Shown here: piece by piece, positions 35,431 through 47,440 of the stretch
Layout of the letters: each line of letters starts with the position of its first letter
Position numbering within the stretch: the stretch's first letter is position 1
DNA from: Phocoena phocoena
Taxonomy: Eukaryota; Chordata; Mammalia; Artiodactyla; Phocoenidae
DNA: 64,000 nucleotides
Direction: 5' to 3'
Assembly (NCBI RefSeq): GCF_963924675.1
Contig: NC_089221.1
Span: 86,920,296 to 86,984,295 of the forward strand
The notes under the pieces: model-generated
What the model was told of the DNA's origin: nothing
The model's input: only the letters and a program-made list of their open reading frames with translations
The model's database searches: none
Made by a program: the position numbers and the translations under genes

Positions 35431-37319
35431 TGGTTTATTAGGGAGCCAAATTCAATCCAAGTTTTATCCTAACAAGGCTTCTAGTCAATAGAAGGTATTT
35501 TGGTTTCGATTTTAGTTTTGGTTTTGGTGTTGTTGATTTTTAAAGGAAGTAAATTGTACAGTTTTAAATGAGAAGCAATTAGTGGAACCCAAATATAAGA
35601 ACAAGAGATGACAATCATTCCATAAGACATGGTAGAAAAGAAAAAAAGAATATTTTCAAAGTAGAGAAGATAAACATAACTTGTTTTTGTCTACTTTTGT
35701 TCATTCTCAGAATTACTGACAATATAATTGTAAATTTAGTTCCTATGCAGTCAATAATAATCTTTATTTTTATTATATTTACAATTTTAACTAAATACTG
35801 CAAAAACACTAAGTGTATTTTAATCTTCTCAAATTATTTAACTATCTAAATACCTATATTGTACACTGCTCATCATGTTTGGATAATCTAGTGAGTAAGT
35901 CAGTGAATTCCCATCATTCTGGGTCCATAATAAGGAGTTAGTTTGCACTTTACAAGTTTTCATTGCAACTTTATGATGTAAATTTATTTTTCATAAGATT
36001 CAAATATATACAACCCTCTTTCTTTGAGGATCTATTCAAGAAAGTTTCTATAGTTAAGATCCAAGTTTCTGTCCTAAAACTGAAACCTTAAATCCTGTGA
36101 GATTCTTTAGTTGGGGGTTGAAAATAGAGATAAAAATGGCCAAGTATAAGGTGAATACTTTCCAAAACCCTGAACCATTCAGTGAACCTACAAACAACAT
36201 TTTCCTCTCTCTTCATAGCCAGGGCTGTTTTGAGACCAATTTTTGTGGTTTCATTTGGGTTTAGTATCTAATTCTTATGCCAGTTGGTAAGAATGAAAAA
36301 ATGAACTAAACCCTAGAGAAGTTTCCAAACCCACAGAGCTGAGCAAAGGGTAGGGATTTTGAGTTTCAGGTTTCCCAGTGTTTCAAATGAAAGGAAACCA
36401 AAGGCAAAATGCAGTGGACATGACATCTGTGAACAAAAACCAACATAAAGTTTGCTTTAACTGACTCAGTGTGGCTGGAGTTACCTTCATCTTTCCTGCA
36501 GAAGAGTCTTATTTTCTTCTGCTTTATCTGCTCTTCACAAGAATCAACAGAAATTATGCTTCTTTTAGCCACCTTAAGACTTAGCTTTTAAAACAAAGGT
36601 TCTCTTAGTTTACTCTCATATTTACTCATCAAAAAATTTTAAACATTATTAGTTTTCTATACTAAAAATCCTGTTTTTTTTCTCTCTTCTGTTTTTTTCT
36701 CTCTCTTCCCTTTATGTTTAAAATTTTTAAATAACAATTTTATGAAATCTTATCTATTAGTTTTCTAAACAATTAAAATATCATTTTAAAACAGAACAGG
36801 AAAGCATTATAAAATGAAATTTCAATGTAATATTTATTTAATGAAAATAGGAGCCAAACCAAATTTATGAAGTTTTGGCATGTAAATTTCAGGTGTTCCT
36901 TTTGTGGAAGACACTGTCCTGGACTCCTTTGTCTTCAGCTTCTGTGTAGTCTTAATGAACTTTATTTTAATTAAAATTAAGAGGGAAAAAATGACTGAAA
37001 ATATGCATACATGCATATATATTGTAGAAATAACATAATATAAGGTTAATCCTCAGAACATTAAAATTATGATATTAGACTCTTAAATATGACAAAAAAC
37101 TTATATTCTCAATTGGATAAGGAAGGCCACCTGTTTATGAGTCATATAAACTGTGAGAAACCTATTTTTATAAAGTAAAGAAAGGCTTTCAGAAATTGAC
37201 CCACTGTTGACTACCAAATTTTTATTTAAATCAATAAATTATTTAAGATTATTTTAGCTTCTATGAGAATTCAGGAGAAGTAAGAGAATAAGGTGCAATA
37301 ATCTGTATTTTCTGACAAC
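35431..37319. other. unassigned A+T-rich DNA
   Basis: 1.9 kb with no gene and no repeat recognised. Minus-strand frames at 35615-35809, 36366-36572 and 36834-37016 have no domain. Confidence 0.5.
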
Positions 37320-37512
37320 TGATACCCTCTTCCTGTCATTTTTTTAACTTTATCATTTGTTTTGTGTTCTGTACATACTCTTCTCCTCTATAAATATCAG
37401 CACAGCAGATCACTCAGATACTGACATAATATTCAAAAATTTGTCTTAGGTAAAATATTTTCAGATTAGCCTGGCATGTACTAGGTACTTAATAAGAATC
37501 TTTTGAATATAA
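37320..37512 (+). mobile_element. L2 LINE 3' end (diverged)
   Basis: 'gcctggcatgtactaggtacttaataagaatcttttgaat' at about 37469 resembles the L2 terminus (gcctggcacatagtaggtgctcaataaatgtttgttgaat). The upstream part is weak. Confidence 0.5.
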
Positions 37513-38611
37513 TTGTCTCCACTCAGATTACATTCACCAGAAGTCTTATATTAAGCCATGGCCAATTAGATTAGATATCAGAAATTTCCTGTCAATGATG
37601 TCTTTTTTTCTAGGTTATTTGTAGCCCCCAAATAAGGAATTTTAATTTTTTGTTTGTAATGTTTATCATTTGTTGTCACCATTGATTTACTGATATAAGA
37701 AATAATAGCTATGAATAAGCGGAAGCTTTGTGGTGCTGGCTTTCAGAGTCAACACTTTCTTGAGAAAAGGTTATAATTATAAGCCAATACCTTTCTTGGT
37801 TTTTCCCTCTAGCTGCTAGCAGGAAGTTTAACTTGTCTTTGAGGTCTATCAACAAAAACACTAACACTATTTGCTTTTCTTAATTCTTTTTTTTAATTTA
37901 AAGGTCAGCTTGGCTATTTAAGCCATATCTTACCACATATTCCCCACTGAAAAAAATAAGCTGAAGATAATATCAAATGACATTTTTAAACCTTGCAAAA
38001 TACACTGATATTTTACAAAAAATACACAAATTCCAAATGCTAACAATGAAATACTGGAATCAAGAAAAGTATTTCAAAGAAACTCCAGTGCATTTACATC
38101 TTTTATATTTGACTACAATCCACTCTTTCTCAAAGTTTTCCAAAGAACTGAATTGAGCTTAATTTCTAAATTAGCACAATTAGCATATTTGTTAATTGAA
38201 TCCTGTTTGTATTTTAAATAATTAAGCTTGTAGGTTATATCAGCCTTGAATAAATACTAAATAAATAAACACATTGAAAAGATTTCTATGCCTATTTTAA
38301 AACATTTGTGAAAGTCAGGCACACCCTGCAAGTTTAAACACCTCATTACTATATAAGAGCCACTAAAAACTTTATAAAAGGCACCATGATTATTTTACTG
38401 AAGGGAAATTTATATTTGAAAATAGAAATGTACACACCTTCCTCAGTTAACTAATGTTCACTTTCATTGATAAAGCTGAGGGAGAGAGATAAACTGTCAA
38501 ATTCATTAGCATTTCCAAAGAAGTGTGGGGTTTTTGTTGTTCTTCAGTTCCAGGCCACAATTTTAAAGCACAGGAGTCCACATTTTGGCAAGGATCCACG
38601 TGATTGATTTT
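37513..38611. other. unassigned DNA, homeodomain-word-rich
   Basis: No gene and no repeat recognised. Around 38150-38260 and 38440-38520 the words 'ttaattga', 'aattagca', 'ataattaag' and 'ctgtcaaattcattag' cluster, which is typical of some conserved non-coding elements but also of plain A+T-rich DNA. Confidence 0.45.
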
Positions 38612-38924
38612 AAAAGGTCTGGGTTGGAGAGAGTCATGGACATATACACACTAACAAACGTAGTAAGGTAGATAGCTGGGGGGAAGCAGCCGCAAGGCAC
38701 AGGGATATTAGCTCGGTGCTTTGTGACAGCCTGGAAGGGTGGGATGGGGAGAGTGGGAGGGAGGGAGACGCAAGAGGGAAGACATATGGGAACATATGTA
38801 TATGTATAGCTGATTCACTTTGTTGTAAAGCAGAAACTAACACACCATTGTAAAGCAATTATACCCCAATAAAGATGTTTAAAAAAATAAAAAATAAAAT
38901 AAAAAAAAAAAAAGGTCTGGGTTG
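38612..38924 (+). mobile_element. young 5'-truncated L1 3' end with perfect 15-bp target-site duplication
   Basis: Only the L1 3' UTR is present: 'ggaaagcagccgcaaggc'-type sequence, the G-rich 'gggatggggagagtgggagggagggag' tract, 'gctgattcactttgttgtaaagcagaaactaacac' and 'ccccaataaagatg', then a 30-base A-rich tail. The 15-bp repeat 'aaaaggtctgggttg' flanks it perfectly at 38612-38626 and 38910-38924. The G-rich UTR and conserved end point to a lineage-recent L1 subfamily. Confidence 0.96.
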
Positions 38925-39064
38925 AAAGAGATGTCACCTGGCAAAATTAGCCTGATTGATGTAGCAACTGATCCCTGAGAACTTGTCTTTCTCTACCTTT
39001 ACTACATCCCTAGCTTCAGGTTCTATAATTTCATTTTTTCACTAAAGTGTGGCACCTGATCCTA

Positions 39065-39376
39065 TGACACTTTTTAAAATTAGTGTGCTGGCCCTGTACT
39101 TTTTAAATTTCATTTTTATCTTTTTGTTTTGACATAATTTCAGACCAAAAAAAAGTTGCAAGAAAAATACAAATAATCTTTATTAAAATTCCTGTATACC
39201 CTTCACTACCCAGATACCCCAAATTTTAATATAATGTATTATATGTAATATATGTATTATATGTACCCATATGTAATATATGTATGTATGTATATATACA
39301 CACATGCCTATATGTATACATATACATATATATGTGTATATTGGTAGTTGATATTTTATAATTTATATTCTCTCTA

Positions 39377-39425
<49 letters not shown>

Positions 39426-40322
39426 TCCCCACAATCTTTGGACAATAATTTTCCAAACATGATATTCATTTATCCTAAATACTTCAATTTGCATCTCTAA
39501 GGGTAAGGGACATTCTCTTACACAACTACAGTAAAATTATAAAAGTTTAGGTAATTAATTTGATATAATTCTCTAATTGGTAGCCAAAATTCAGATTTCA
39601 TTCATTTCCCAATGATGTCCTTTATAAAAAATAAAATCGCAGGTTGTGTGTTGCATCCAGTTGTCACATGTTTTTAGACTCCTTGATTCTGAAATAGATT
39701 TGTAGTCCTTGGGTTTTAGCATATTGATATTTTTTAAAAGTACAGGACAATTATTTTGTAAAATCTTCCTCACTTTCAGCTTCATTGTTGTTTTGGATAT
39801 CACAGGAATGGTATTGCTGTCTTCCCAGCGCATAGCATCAGGTAGAATGTGAGGCTTGTTTTTCCCATTATTGTAATATTAATTTGGATCCCCTGGTTAG
39901 GGTCATTTTCCGCAAAGTTTCTTCACTATACACTTTTTATTTTTTCCTTTATAATTAATAAATATCATGTATGGAAATACTTTTAGACTATATAAGTAAC
40001 TCCCAACTCTCAAACTTTCTTATTTATTTTATCATCTATTTATAATTCCTGCTTGAATCAGGTATGATGATTGTTGCCATCATAACTAATCATTATCTCC
40101 ACATTTACTACAGCCGTATACTACAAGGAAGAACTTCCCTATTTTTCCTATTTGTTTGTTCATTCATTTGCTTATTGGTTTATTTATTAATCATTTACTA
40201 TTTTTGATATATTGACTTATATTTTGTTTGGGTTTTTTCTTCAACCTTTAGAGTGGGTTATAATATATATTTGAAATATGATTTGATTAATTTGTTTTTG
40301 TTGCAATTCCATTTCAATTTTC
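39065..40322. mobile_element. ancient L1-type untranslated-region repeat
   Basis: A long colinear match to a familiar mammalian-wide repeat that I think belongs to L1M: 'aaaagttgcaagaaaaatacaaataatc', 'gtatacccttcactacccagataccccaaatttt', 'tacttcaatttgcatctctaagggtaagggacattctcttacacaactacagta', 'ccaatgatgtcctttata', 'tttttaaaagtacaggacaattattttgtaaaatcttcctcactttc' and 'taattaataaatatcatgtatggaaatactttt'. The TA satellite expanded inside it. The exact subfamily and strand were not assigned. A young L1 interrupts its right end. Confidence 0.65.
39232..39423. repeat. A+T-rich satellite ending in a 45-bp (TA)n tract
   Basis: Imperfect TATG/TATA repeats at 39232-39342 ('tatgtatgtatgtatatatacacacatg') are followed, after about 35 bases, by an uninterrupted run of about 22 TA dinucleotides at 39379-39423. 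Such a tract can extrude a cruciform and is likely length-variable. Confidence 0.97.
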
Positions 40323-40806
40323 CCTCATACCTTTTTTTTTTTAACTTTTTTTTTTTTTTAACATCTTCATTGGGGTATAATTGCTTCACAATGGTGTGTT
40401 AGTTTCTGCTTTATAACAAAGTGAATCAGTTATACGTATACATATGTTCCCATATCTCTTCCCTCTTGCGTCTCCCTCCCTCCCACCCTCCCTATCCCAC
40501 CCCTCTAGGTGGTCACAAAGCACGGAGCTGATCTCCCTGTGCTATGCAGCTGCTTCCCACTAGCTATCTACCTTACGTTTGGTAGTGTGTATATGTCCAT
40601 GCCGCTCTCTCGCTTTGTCACAGCTTACCCTTCCCCCTCCCCATATCCTCAAGTCCATTCTCTAGTAGGTCTATGTCTTTATTCCTGTCTTACCCCTAGG
40701 TTCTTCATGACATTTTTTTAAAATTAAATTCCATATATATGTGTTAGCATACGGTATTTGTCTTTCTCTTTCTGACTTACTTCACTCTCCTCATACCTTT
40801 TTTTTA
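40323..40806 (-). mobile_element. young 5'-truncated L1 3' end, minus strand, with target-site duplication
   Basis: Reversed young L1 3' UTR: T-rich run, then 'aacatcttcattggggtataattgcttcacaatggtgtgttagtttctgctttata', the C-rich complement of the G-rich UTR tract ('ccctccctcccaccctccc'), and the ORF2/UTR border 'gtctttctctttctgacttacttcac'. The repeat 'cctcatacctttttttt' occurs on both sides, at 40323 and at 40789. It is the same young subfamily as the copy at 38.6 kb but in the other orientation, about 1.4 kb away. Confidence 0.95.
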
Positions 40807-40865
40807 AATATATGAAACATCATTAAACGATATACTCAGAGAAGAGTCACTTCGCCTCATTTCTT

Positions 40866-41475
40866 TTTTTTTTCTCAGCTTTATGAAGGTACATAATTGT
40901 TATACAAAAAATTGCATATACTTAATGTACAGAATTTGTTGAATTTGGACATATATATACACTTTTGCCATTACTGTAACAAATATAATCATCACCTCCA
41001 AAAGTTTCCCTGTTCCTCTCTCTTTGTGTGTGTGTGTTAAGATCTGAAATTGTAAAACTCCTAGAAGAAGGGAGAAATGCTCATTATTTGAGTTATTAAG
41101 CTCTCCTTTGTGAGAATGTGCTATAATTTATTCAAGCACTCTCTTATGTATGAACATTATTTTCAATATTTCATAGTTACAAATAATGCTACATTAAATC
41201 ACATGATATTTTTATTTTTTAAAAACTGTGATTGGTGTATCTGTAGGGTAAATTCCTAGAAGTCAGATGGCTGGATCAAAAGGTAAATGAGTGTGTTTTT
41301 CATAAGTAGTATATCGATTTGAATTCTAACCCAAAAAGTGTGAGATTGTCCTATTGCACCGCCTCAGCAATAGACCATGTTGTTTGACTTTTTTAATTCT
41401 GTAAATCTTAGATAAAAACTGTATCTCAGTGTATTTTTAATTTGTAATTCTCTGTTCTGAGTGAGGTTGAACATC
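40866..41475 (-). mobile_element. old L1 3' UTR and ORF2 fragments, minus strand
   Basis: The first part, 40868-41060, is a reversed L1MA-type UTR ('ctcagctttatgaaggtacataattgttatac ... atcatcacctcc ... gtgtgtgtgttaagatctg'). From about 41130 the plus strand reads 'caaataatgctacattaaatcac', 'gggtaaattcctagaagtcagatggctggatcaaaaggta' and 'gaacatcttttcata' (41470), reversed L1M sequence. These may be two copies. Confidence 0.6.
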
Positions 41476-41484
41476 TTTTCATAA

Positions 41485-41850
41485 ATAATGTACAGCATAA
41501 AATGAGCGATCTACAATTGCACTCATAAACATAATGTTGAATCTCAAAAATATACTTTTGAATGTAAGAAACTAGGCATAAAACAGTATTCTGCATTATC
41601 TCATTCATATAAATAACAAAATGTGTCAAAACTAATCTACACTATTATAAATCAGGATAACGGTTATCCTTGTCAGACTTGTAGTGACCACAAAGGATAA
41701 TGCTGACAGTCCCTGAGATACTTGGTAACCTCATGTTTCTTAATCTAGGTGCTTGTTTCATGAGCATGTTTGGATTGTGAAAGTTTCTTGAGCTGTAGAA
41801 TTATGATATGTGAACTTTTCTGTATGCATATTTATATTGTTAAAAACACA
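41485..41850 (+). mobile_element. L1M-type 3' UTR
   Basis: 'ctgcattatctcattcatataaa', 'caaaactaatctacactattataaatcaggataacggttatcctt' and 'cttaatctaggtgcttgtttcatgagcatgtttggattgtgaaagtttcttgagctgtagaattatgatatgtgaacttttctgtatgcatattta' match the L1M 3' UTR in order. It lies in the opposite orientation to the L1 directly to its left. Confidence 0.75.
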
Positions 41851-44457
41851 GTGGGCTTAGATTGACAAGGCTACTAGATACAGAGTTTAATATGTTATCA
41901 AATATGAAAGAAAAGAAAAGACAAGTCTTTTCTTATTATTCAAATATAGGCTGATTTGTGACAGTTGACTAGTATCCTAACTTGTTTCTGCTTCACAAGT
42001 ATCATAGAAGAGTATTGCCTTATGGGCTATATTCATGGAGTTTTCAGACTAGAAAGCTTTTTGTGTGAGTGTGTGAAATTGAAGCATTTAAGTCTTATAT
42101 TCCTTACTGATATCAGAATATTGGGATTACCCAGTGCTATTGTCATCAACCATGGGGAATGCCACTGACAATTTGAAACTGGATCCCTTATGTGTGAAAG
42201 TTAATTCAAAGAAGTTACAAACATAAGGTAGACACACATTTGTTTGTTGTTCTTCCTGGGTCATAAATCCAAAATCCAACTTATTCTTTCATTTCAAATT
42301 CTTTTTTTGGATAAGAGGATAATAAAAGTTGGAAGCTGATTCCCCTCCCCATGCCCTTCACAGTAACATCTATTTGTATGTGTATGAGTGTGTGTTCAGT
42401 ATCCTCAGTCTTGCATGAAAATAGACATAGCTTCTAACTGATGGAGGAAACTGGTGTATATGCAAGAGTATGTGTATCAACATACTGCTCCAAACAGTAT
42501 TATGTCTGTCCTCTGAGTGCCATCTTCAGGATTTTGCCATATCTAAGTACCAGCTCTACTACATTAAAATTATTATTTACCTAACATTTATATTTAAGTA
42601 AATTAACTTTAAATATGTTTAAAAGGAAAATTTATGTTATTAAAAAATGAAAATATAACTTGTCATAAATAGGAAGTGAAACAAAATAAATGTGATGAAA
42701 AGCACAACATTATTTAAAGTCTTTGAATCAGAGACTAGGTTTCCTTTTTATAAAAAAGAAATTAGTGGAGAGTTATGAAAAATAAAGCTTTAAATTGAGA
42801 CTTTTTCCTTGAAAAGGCTTGAAAGGTAGTTAAATATGAAATAAAGTGATCACATTTTGATTCACTTTTATTGAATAGTGGCTCTGAGCAAAGCCTAAAA
42901 TCTTCTCTTGCCCCTTCACTGTTGTGGGTTCCACATTTTGTAGGAGATATTCTCTAAAATAACTCCCAGGATCCAGGTGCCTGGAACTTTTGCTTACCAG
43001 TATGACTTCCAAGCTACTATTTCATGGTGATCTTCAGTTTTTATTTGCCTCTGGATACCTGGTTTTGTCTATTGTGGATCCACTGCTGAGACTTTTTTTG
43101 CTCAGCTTCATTGAATCCCTATCTCTTCTAGTCCTAGCTTCTCTTTTCTGCTTCTGTGCCCAGTAGCTGCTGCCCAAGTCCTTAATCTGAAGGTTTGGAC
43201 AGATATCCAACAAGTAAAATATTTTCTGGAACTGAAGTCCCAAAAGGCACAAGGTAGCAAAAGATAGGTTTCTCAAATGCATGCACAGCTGTCATTAAGG
43301 TGAGATTTTGTTTTGAGAGAGTCCTTAGACTTGAATATTTGCAGCTTTACTTTTTGCTTCTATCTTCCTAGTCCATCGGCCTTAGGAGCAGAGGGAATTT
43401 ATACAAAGTGAAGATGAAAGAAGGGCCATGTGTAATTCTTAGAATCAAACCAGAAAAACAGTAGGTAGCTATCAGTTTATGCTTCACTTTTACTTTCTCT
43501 ATGGAGAAGATCAGAATATGCTTTTTTGGTGTGTAGCCCCGAGTCCAGCAGAGCAGGGTCAAGAGCAATAAGCAGTGTACACTCTGTTATTGGCAACATG
43601 CCTGTCAGCATTACCAAGAGGAATTTAGTCATAGCAAATGATTACTTGAGGGGAAAAGAAGAAAGCAGAATTCTCATTCCTAATCTCAAAGTGCTAAGAG
43701 AATTGAAGTGAAAGAAAGAAAATGTTAGAAGACCAAGTAACATAGACAGTATTGCAGTCTGAATAGAGCCCAAATGTTCTAAAGCTAAGTCAATTAAAGA
43801 ATATGCTCAAAAGGGATATCAATATGTACAAGTCCTTTCTGTAACCAAATGCTTATATGGATGGATGACATATTTTAGAAATGGCAAAGGTATGGAAAGT
43901 GCCTTTTCCCATATAAAATTTCCCTCCTCTTTGATTTATTAGACCCTGTCCTCCAGCTGTAATTGGAGACCTTTTCATAATACATCCAAAAACTACATAA
44001 ATGCAAAGCAGGATGGAGTCCACTGAAGAAAAAATATGATATTATTCTGTATGTAATGCATACAATATGACTATATACGAAAGAAAAATACTCAAAAGTG
44101 GAGCACATAATTAATATAGTGTATCCCCAAGGCAAGAGTTGCATAAAGCTTGTAAGAGCCAACATGGAACAGGGATTTTTTACACCTATATTTCTGGCCA
44201 TTTAGAAGCTGGCATTGTTAGCGGACTCTGCCATGTATCAGCTCTAGGCTTTGCTCTATTTTCAAAGGAAAATCATTTATGTTTCCACAATATTAAGGTT
44301 ATTTTTTTTCTTTTTCCAGTATTTCTCTATTGCATTTATTAAATAATATAGTATAAAATAAATTATTAAAATAATTTTTAAAAATGAGTCAAGAAAAACA
44401 AATAAAAAAAAATAAACCCACACTACCTCCCTACAAAAAGACTCTGTCAATTCTTCC
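41851..44457. other. unassigned DNA
   Basis: 2.6 kb with no gene and no repeat I can name. The segment 42840-43700 is less A+T-rich and contains minus-strand frames of 60, 82 and 66 codons (42830-43012, 43034-43282, 43368-43568). None has a domain or an exon-like splice context that I recognise. A processed pseudogene or an old LTR cannot be excluded. Confidence 0.4.
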
Positions 44458-44508
44458 ATCTATCTATCTATCTATCTTTCTATCTATCTATTATCTATCT
44501 ATCTATCT
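44458..44508. repeat. (TCTA)n microsatellite
   Basis: About twelve TCTA/ATCT units with one TTTC and one TTAT interruption. Confidence 0.97.
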
Positions 44509-46111
44509 CACATTCTAATGGCTTTTTCATAGAATTGATATATATGACCAGATAATTTTTGAGACATTTCTTTTTTTGGTCCTAACATTTTCCTATTTCC
44601 ATAAAGCATTTTCTGTGCTTTATGATTCAGGGTAGTTTTGCTGTAGAGCTGTCTTTTATTATCAAAAGTCCAAGCTCATAGGGGAGAATGACAATGAAGA
44701 AGAGAACTTGCTTTACTTACTCAGCATTTCCGAAGATGGGAGAAATAGGCATGAGTGATGTAAGCCAATGGTGCCTGGGTTAGCTCTCTGTCAGTACACT
44801 GGCAGGAAGTCAAGGTATTCTCTGTGGGCAAGGCTGCTTGATGCACTAGAAGGTCAGATCCTACACTATACACCACAGTCTAATATTCTCATTGCACAAA
44901 TGATACAAAATAACAGACTGGAAAGGACCATGGAAGTCAGAACATAGTTGCCCATTGATAAACATTGCACATGATGAGAGTTACCCCCCTGATATTCTTG
45001 TCCAGACATGGAGAGGGGGTTTTTCACAAGTCCCTATGAAATGAGAATTTGGAATCAAAATTAAGCTGATTTATAGAAGATGAAGAAATGCTCTCAGTAT
45101 GCCAATATTCTTTGTATATCTGTTATGTAGTAGGTTTTTTACTCAAAATAGTGTATCTCTCTACTTAGTTATTTAGTAAATGTTTATTAAAAATTCATTA
45201 TGTATAAGACACTTTGCTAAACATAAGGCAAAAAGATAAATTCGTGGACAATTCTACTACTGGTAAAATATTTCCAGTTTAATAAATTAAAATTTAGATA
45301 ATTTTAAAGTCCAAATTATAATTTATTTCATGTTTATACAATATTCTATTTAATGAACTACATATTGGTTTAACATTTAGGCAACTTCTAACTTTCCTCT
45401 AGAATTAAAAAACCAAAAAACCCCTAAATTTAATGAACATTATACTAGAAGTTAGCATAAAGGATGCTCATTTATTTGACATGGCGTAGCCTATATCTCT
45501 TATTTTCCTAGAAAGTCTCATTATCATTGCTTCCTTCTCCCTCTATTTCCATTTAATTATCTCATATCTTTCTCATCTTAAAAGAAAAAGAATGAAAAAA
45601 AAAAACAAAAACAGCCACAATAACCCAAAACCCCTTCCTTAACTGCAAGTTTCAACTGTAAACTAAGCTCTTTTCCATTTCAGCAGTGTTTCAAACACCA
45701 TTTTCACACATCTACTCATTCCTCAATTCATTCCCGCATGGCTCTCCTCTCCTTTACACTATGAAAACTAGTGTCATTGCTCTAGCTCACTAAATCCAAT
45801 CAGTCCTTGCCTTCATCTTTTGTGTACTTAGTTATAAGTATTGGTTACTTTTTGCTCAGTGAGACTCCCTCCATTGGCCATTAGCTTTCTATCTCCAGTG
45901 TTTTCTGGTTTTCTTTCTAGAGTGTGACTGCCATTCTCAGTTTCTGCTGCAGAACCATGCACTACTATTTACGTCAGTCTGCAAAAAAACTCAAGTCCAA
46001 AGTCTCCATTTCTTCTTATTTTTCATCATCCTACATTTTTTCAGGAAAACCTCATTCGTGTTTATAACTTCAATAACTATCAAATACTCAGGAAATATAT
46101 GTATATTTATA
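44509..46111. other. mostly unassigned DNA with a possible L1M fragment
   Basis: No gene. At about 45290-45475 'acatattggtttaacatttaggcaacttctaactttcctc ... tgaacattatac' resembles reversed L1M (catttaggttgtttccaacttt ... tgaacat). The rest was not recognised. Confidence 0.45.
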
Positions 46112-47105
46112 TCTCCATTGAAGACCTCTCCTTAGAACTCTAGCCCTGAATACTCAAGTCAATTACTGACATGGCCACTTAGAATTCTCAGAGCCAACTC
46201 CTTCAAAACAGCTACAGAATTGAACTCTTGACATTCCCTTCCCAGCAATCTACCAAAACTCTGTCTTCGGCCATGATTCTCTAATTTTTCTGATTGGGCC
46301 CTTTGTCTTAACAGTTAATTCAGCAAGCCTTGGAGTCACTTTTAAAGAATCCCTCTCCTTTCTCCCCAAATCCAACCCACAATATATCCTTAAGATCCTA
46401 CATCTTATATAGAGGTTGAGTTCATCTGTTTCTCTCCATCTGATCTGCACTACCTTGATATAAGCCAGTCACCTCTAATTCACAGCACAGCATTCGCCCA
46501 ATAACTGTTTTTTTACAATCTCTCCTTGACTCTCTCTAATCTGTTCTTTACACTGTAGCTAGAGTGATACTTTCAAGAGAAAAATTGGTTTCTGTTACTT
46601 GCTATCAAGTCTGCTCAATGGATTATTATTGTTTTTGGATAAGAAAACAATATCTAAGACAGCTTGCCAACATTTTACTCTGCTTACCATCCAGCTGCAT
46701 CTTTTGTCATCACCGTCTATTTCTCCAGACAGACCACATTTTCGTTTCTCGAACAAAACATGTTTTCCTCAGTCCTGGGCCTTGCATGTGCTGCTCCTTC
46801 TCCTAAACTCTCTTTGCTTAGTTCACTCACATTTTGTTCTTTAAATCCTAGCTTAAATATTTCTTTCTTTAGAGAAATAATCCTGAAGGGAAGTAGAGAA
46901 GTGTCTGATAACACCATGTTCTTTAACTTCACAGAACTTTCCTCTATTTGTAGTCATGTACCTATCTGTGACTGTTAACTCCATTATTAGACTGTAAGTA
47001 TCCTGAAAACATGAGCTACACTTGATTTTTCTTTAAGATATATGTCAAGTGACCAGAACATTGCCTGATACATAGCAGATACTCAATATCTGTTGAATGA
47101 ATAAA
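46112..47105 (+). mobile_element. L2 LINE, about 1 kb of the 3' part
   Basis: Colinear with L2 over nearly 1 kb: 'gacctctccttagaactctagccctgaatactc', 'gccttggagtcacttttaaagaatccctctcc', 'caacccacaatatatcctta', 'tctaatctgttctttacactgtagctagagtgatactttca', 'ccttgcatgtgctgctccttctcc', 'attattagactgtaagtatcctgaaaa' and the terminus 'catagcagatactcaatatctgttgaatgaa'. It includes the end of the L2 reverse transcriptase ORF, wholly degraded. Short plus-strand frames at 46564-46978 are remnants or shadows of it. Confidence 0.85.
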
Positions 47106-47129
47106 TTAGTAAATGACTATATCCTTGAA

Positions 47130-47440
47130 AACTTGTCCAATTATTTCCTTAGAAAAATATTCTAAAAGTAGAATTCTATGTTATAGACTATTAACTTTTT
47201 TAAGGTTTTTTACAAATTGCCAAATTGCCTTCCTGTAAATATTTACTGTCCACCTAGCAAAGTCTGAGGGTTCCTTTTGTATATCCCAATGACTATTCTG
47301 AAATTATCATTAATTAAAAAAAAAACTTTAAAAAATCTGTTACATGAAAAGATTTATTTTTATATCTCTAACTACTCATAATCTTGAATAGGATTTTTCC
47401 TTCTATAACCATGGTTTTCTCTTATTATCTGTTTATATGT
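47130..47440 (-). mobile_element. old L1M fragment, minus strand
   Basis: 'tacaaattgccaaattgccttcctgtaaatatttactgtcca' matches the reversed L1M motif (aaattgccctccagagaggttgtacca), with a loosely similar continuation. Confidence 0.5.

Noticed and set aside
43034..43282. 82-codon minus-strand frame considered as an exon or processed pseudogene
   Set aside because: No family match, no poly(A) tail or flanking duplication, no clear splice sites.
43875..44201. 108-codon minus-strand frame
   Set aside because: No domain, cysteine/phenylalanine-rich chance peptide; nothing exon-like around it.
44458..44508. CRISPR-like regular repeat
   Set aside because: Plain TCTA microsatellite with no spacers; the genome is mammalian.
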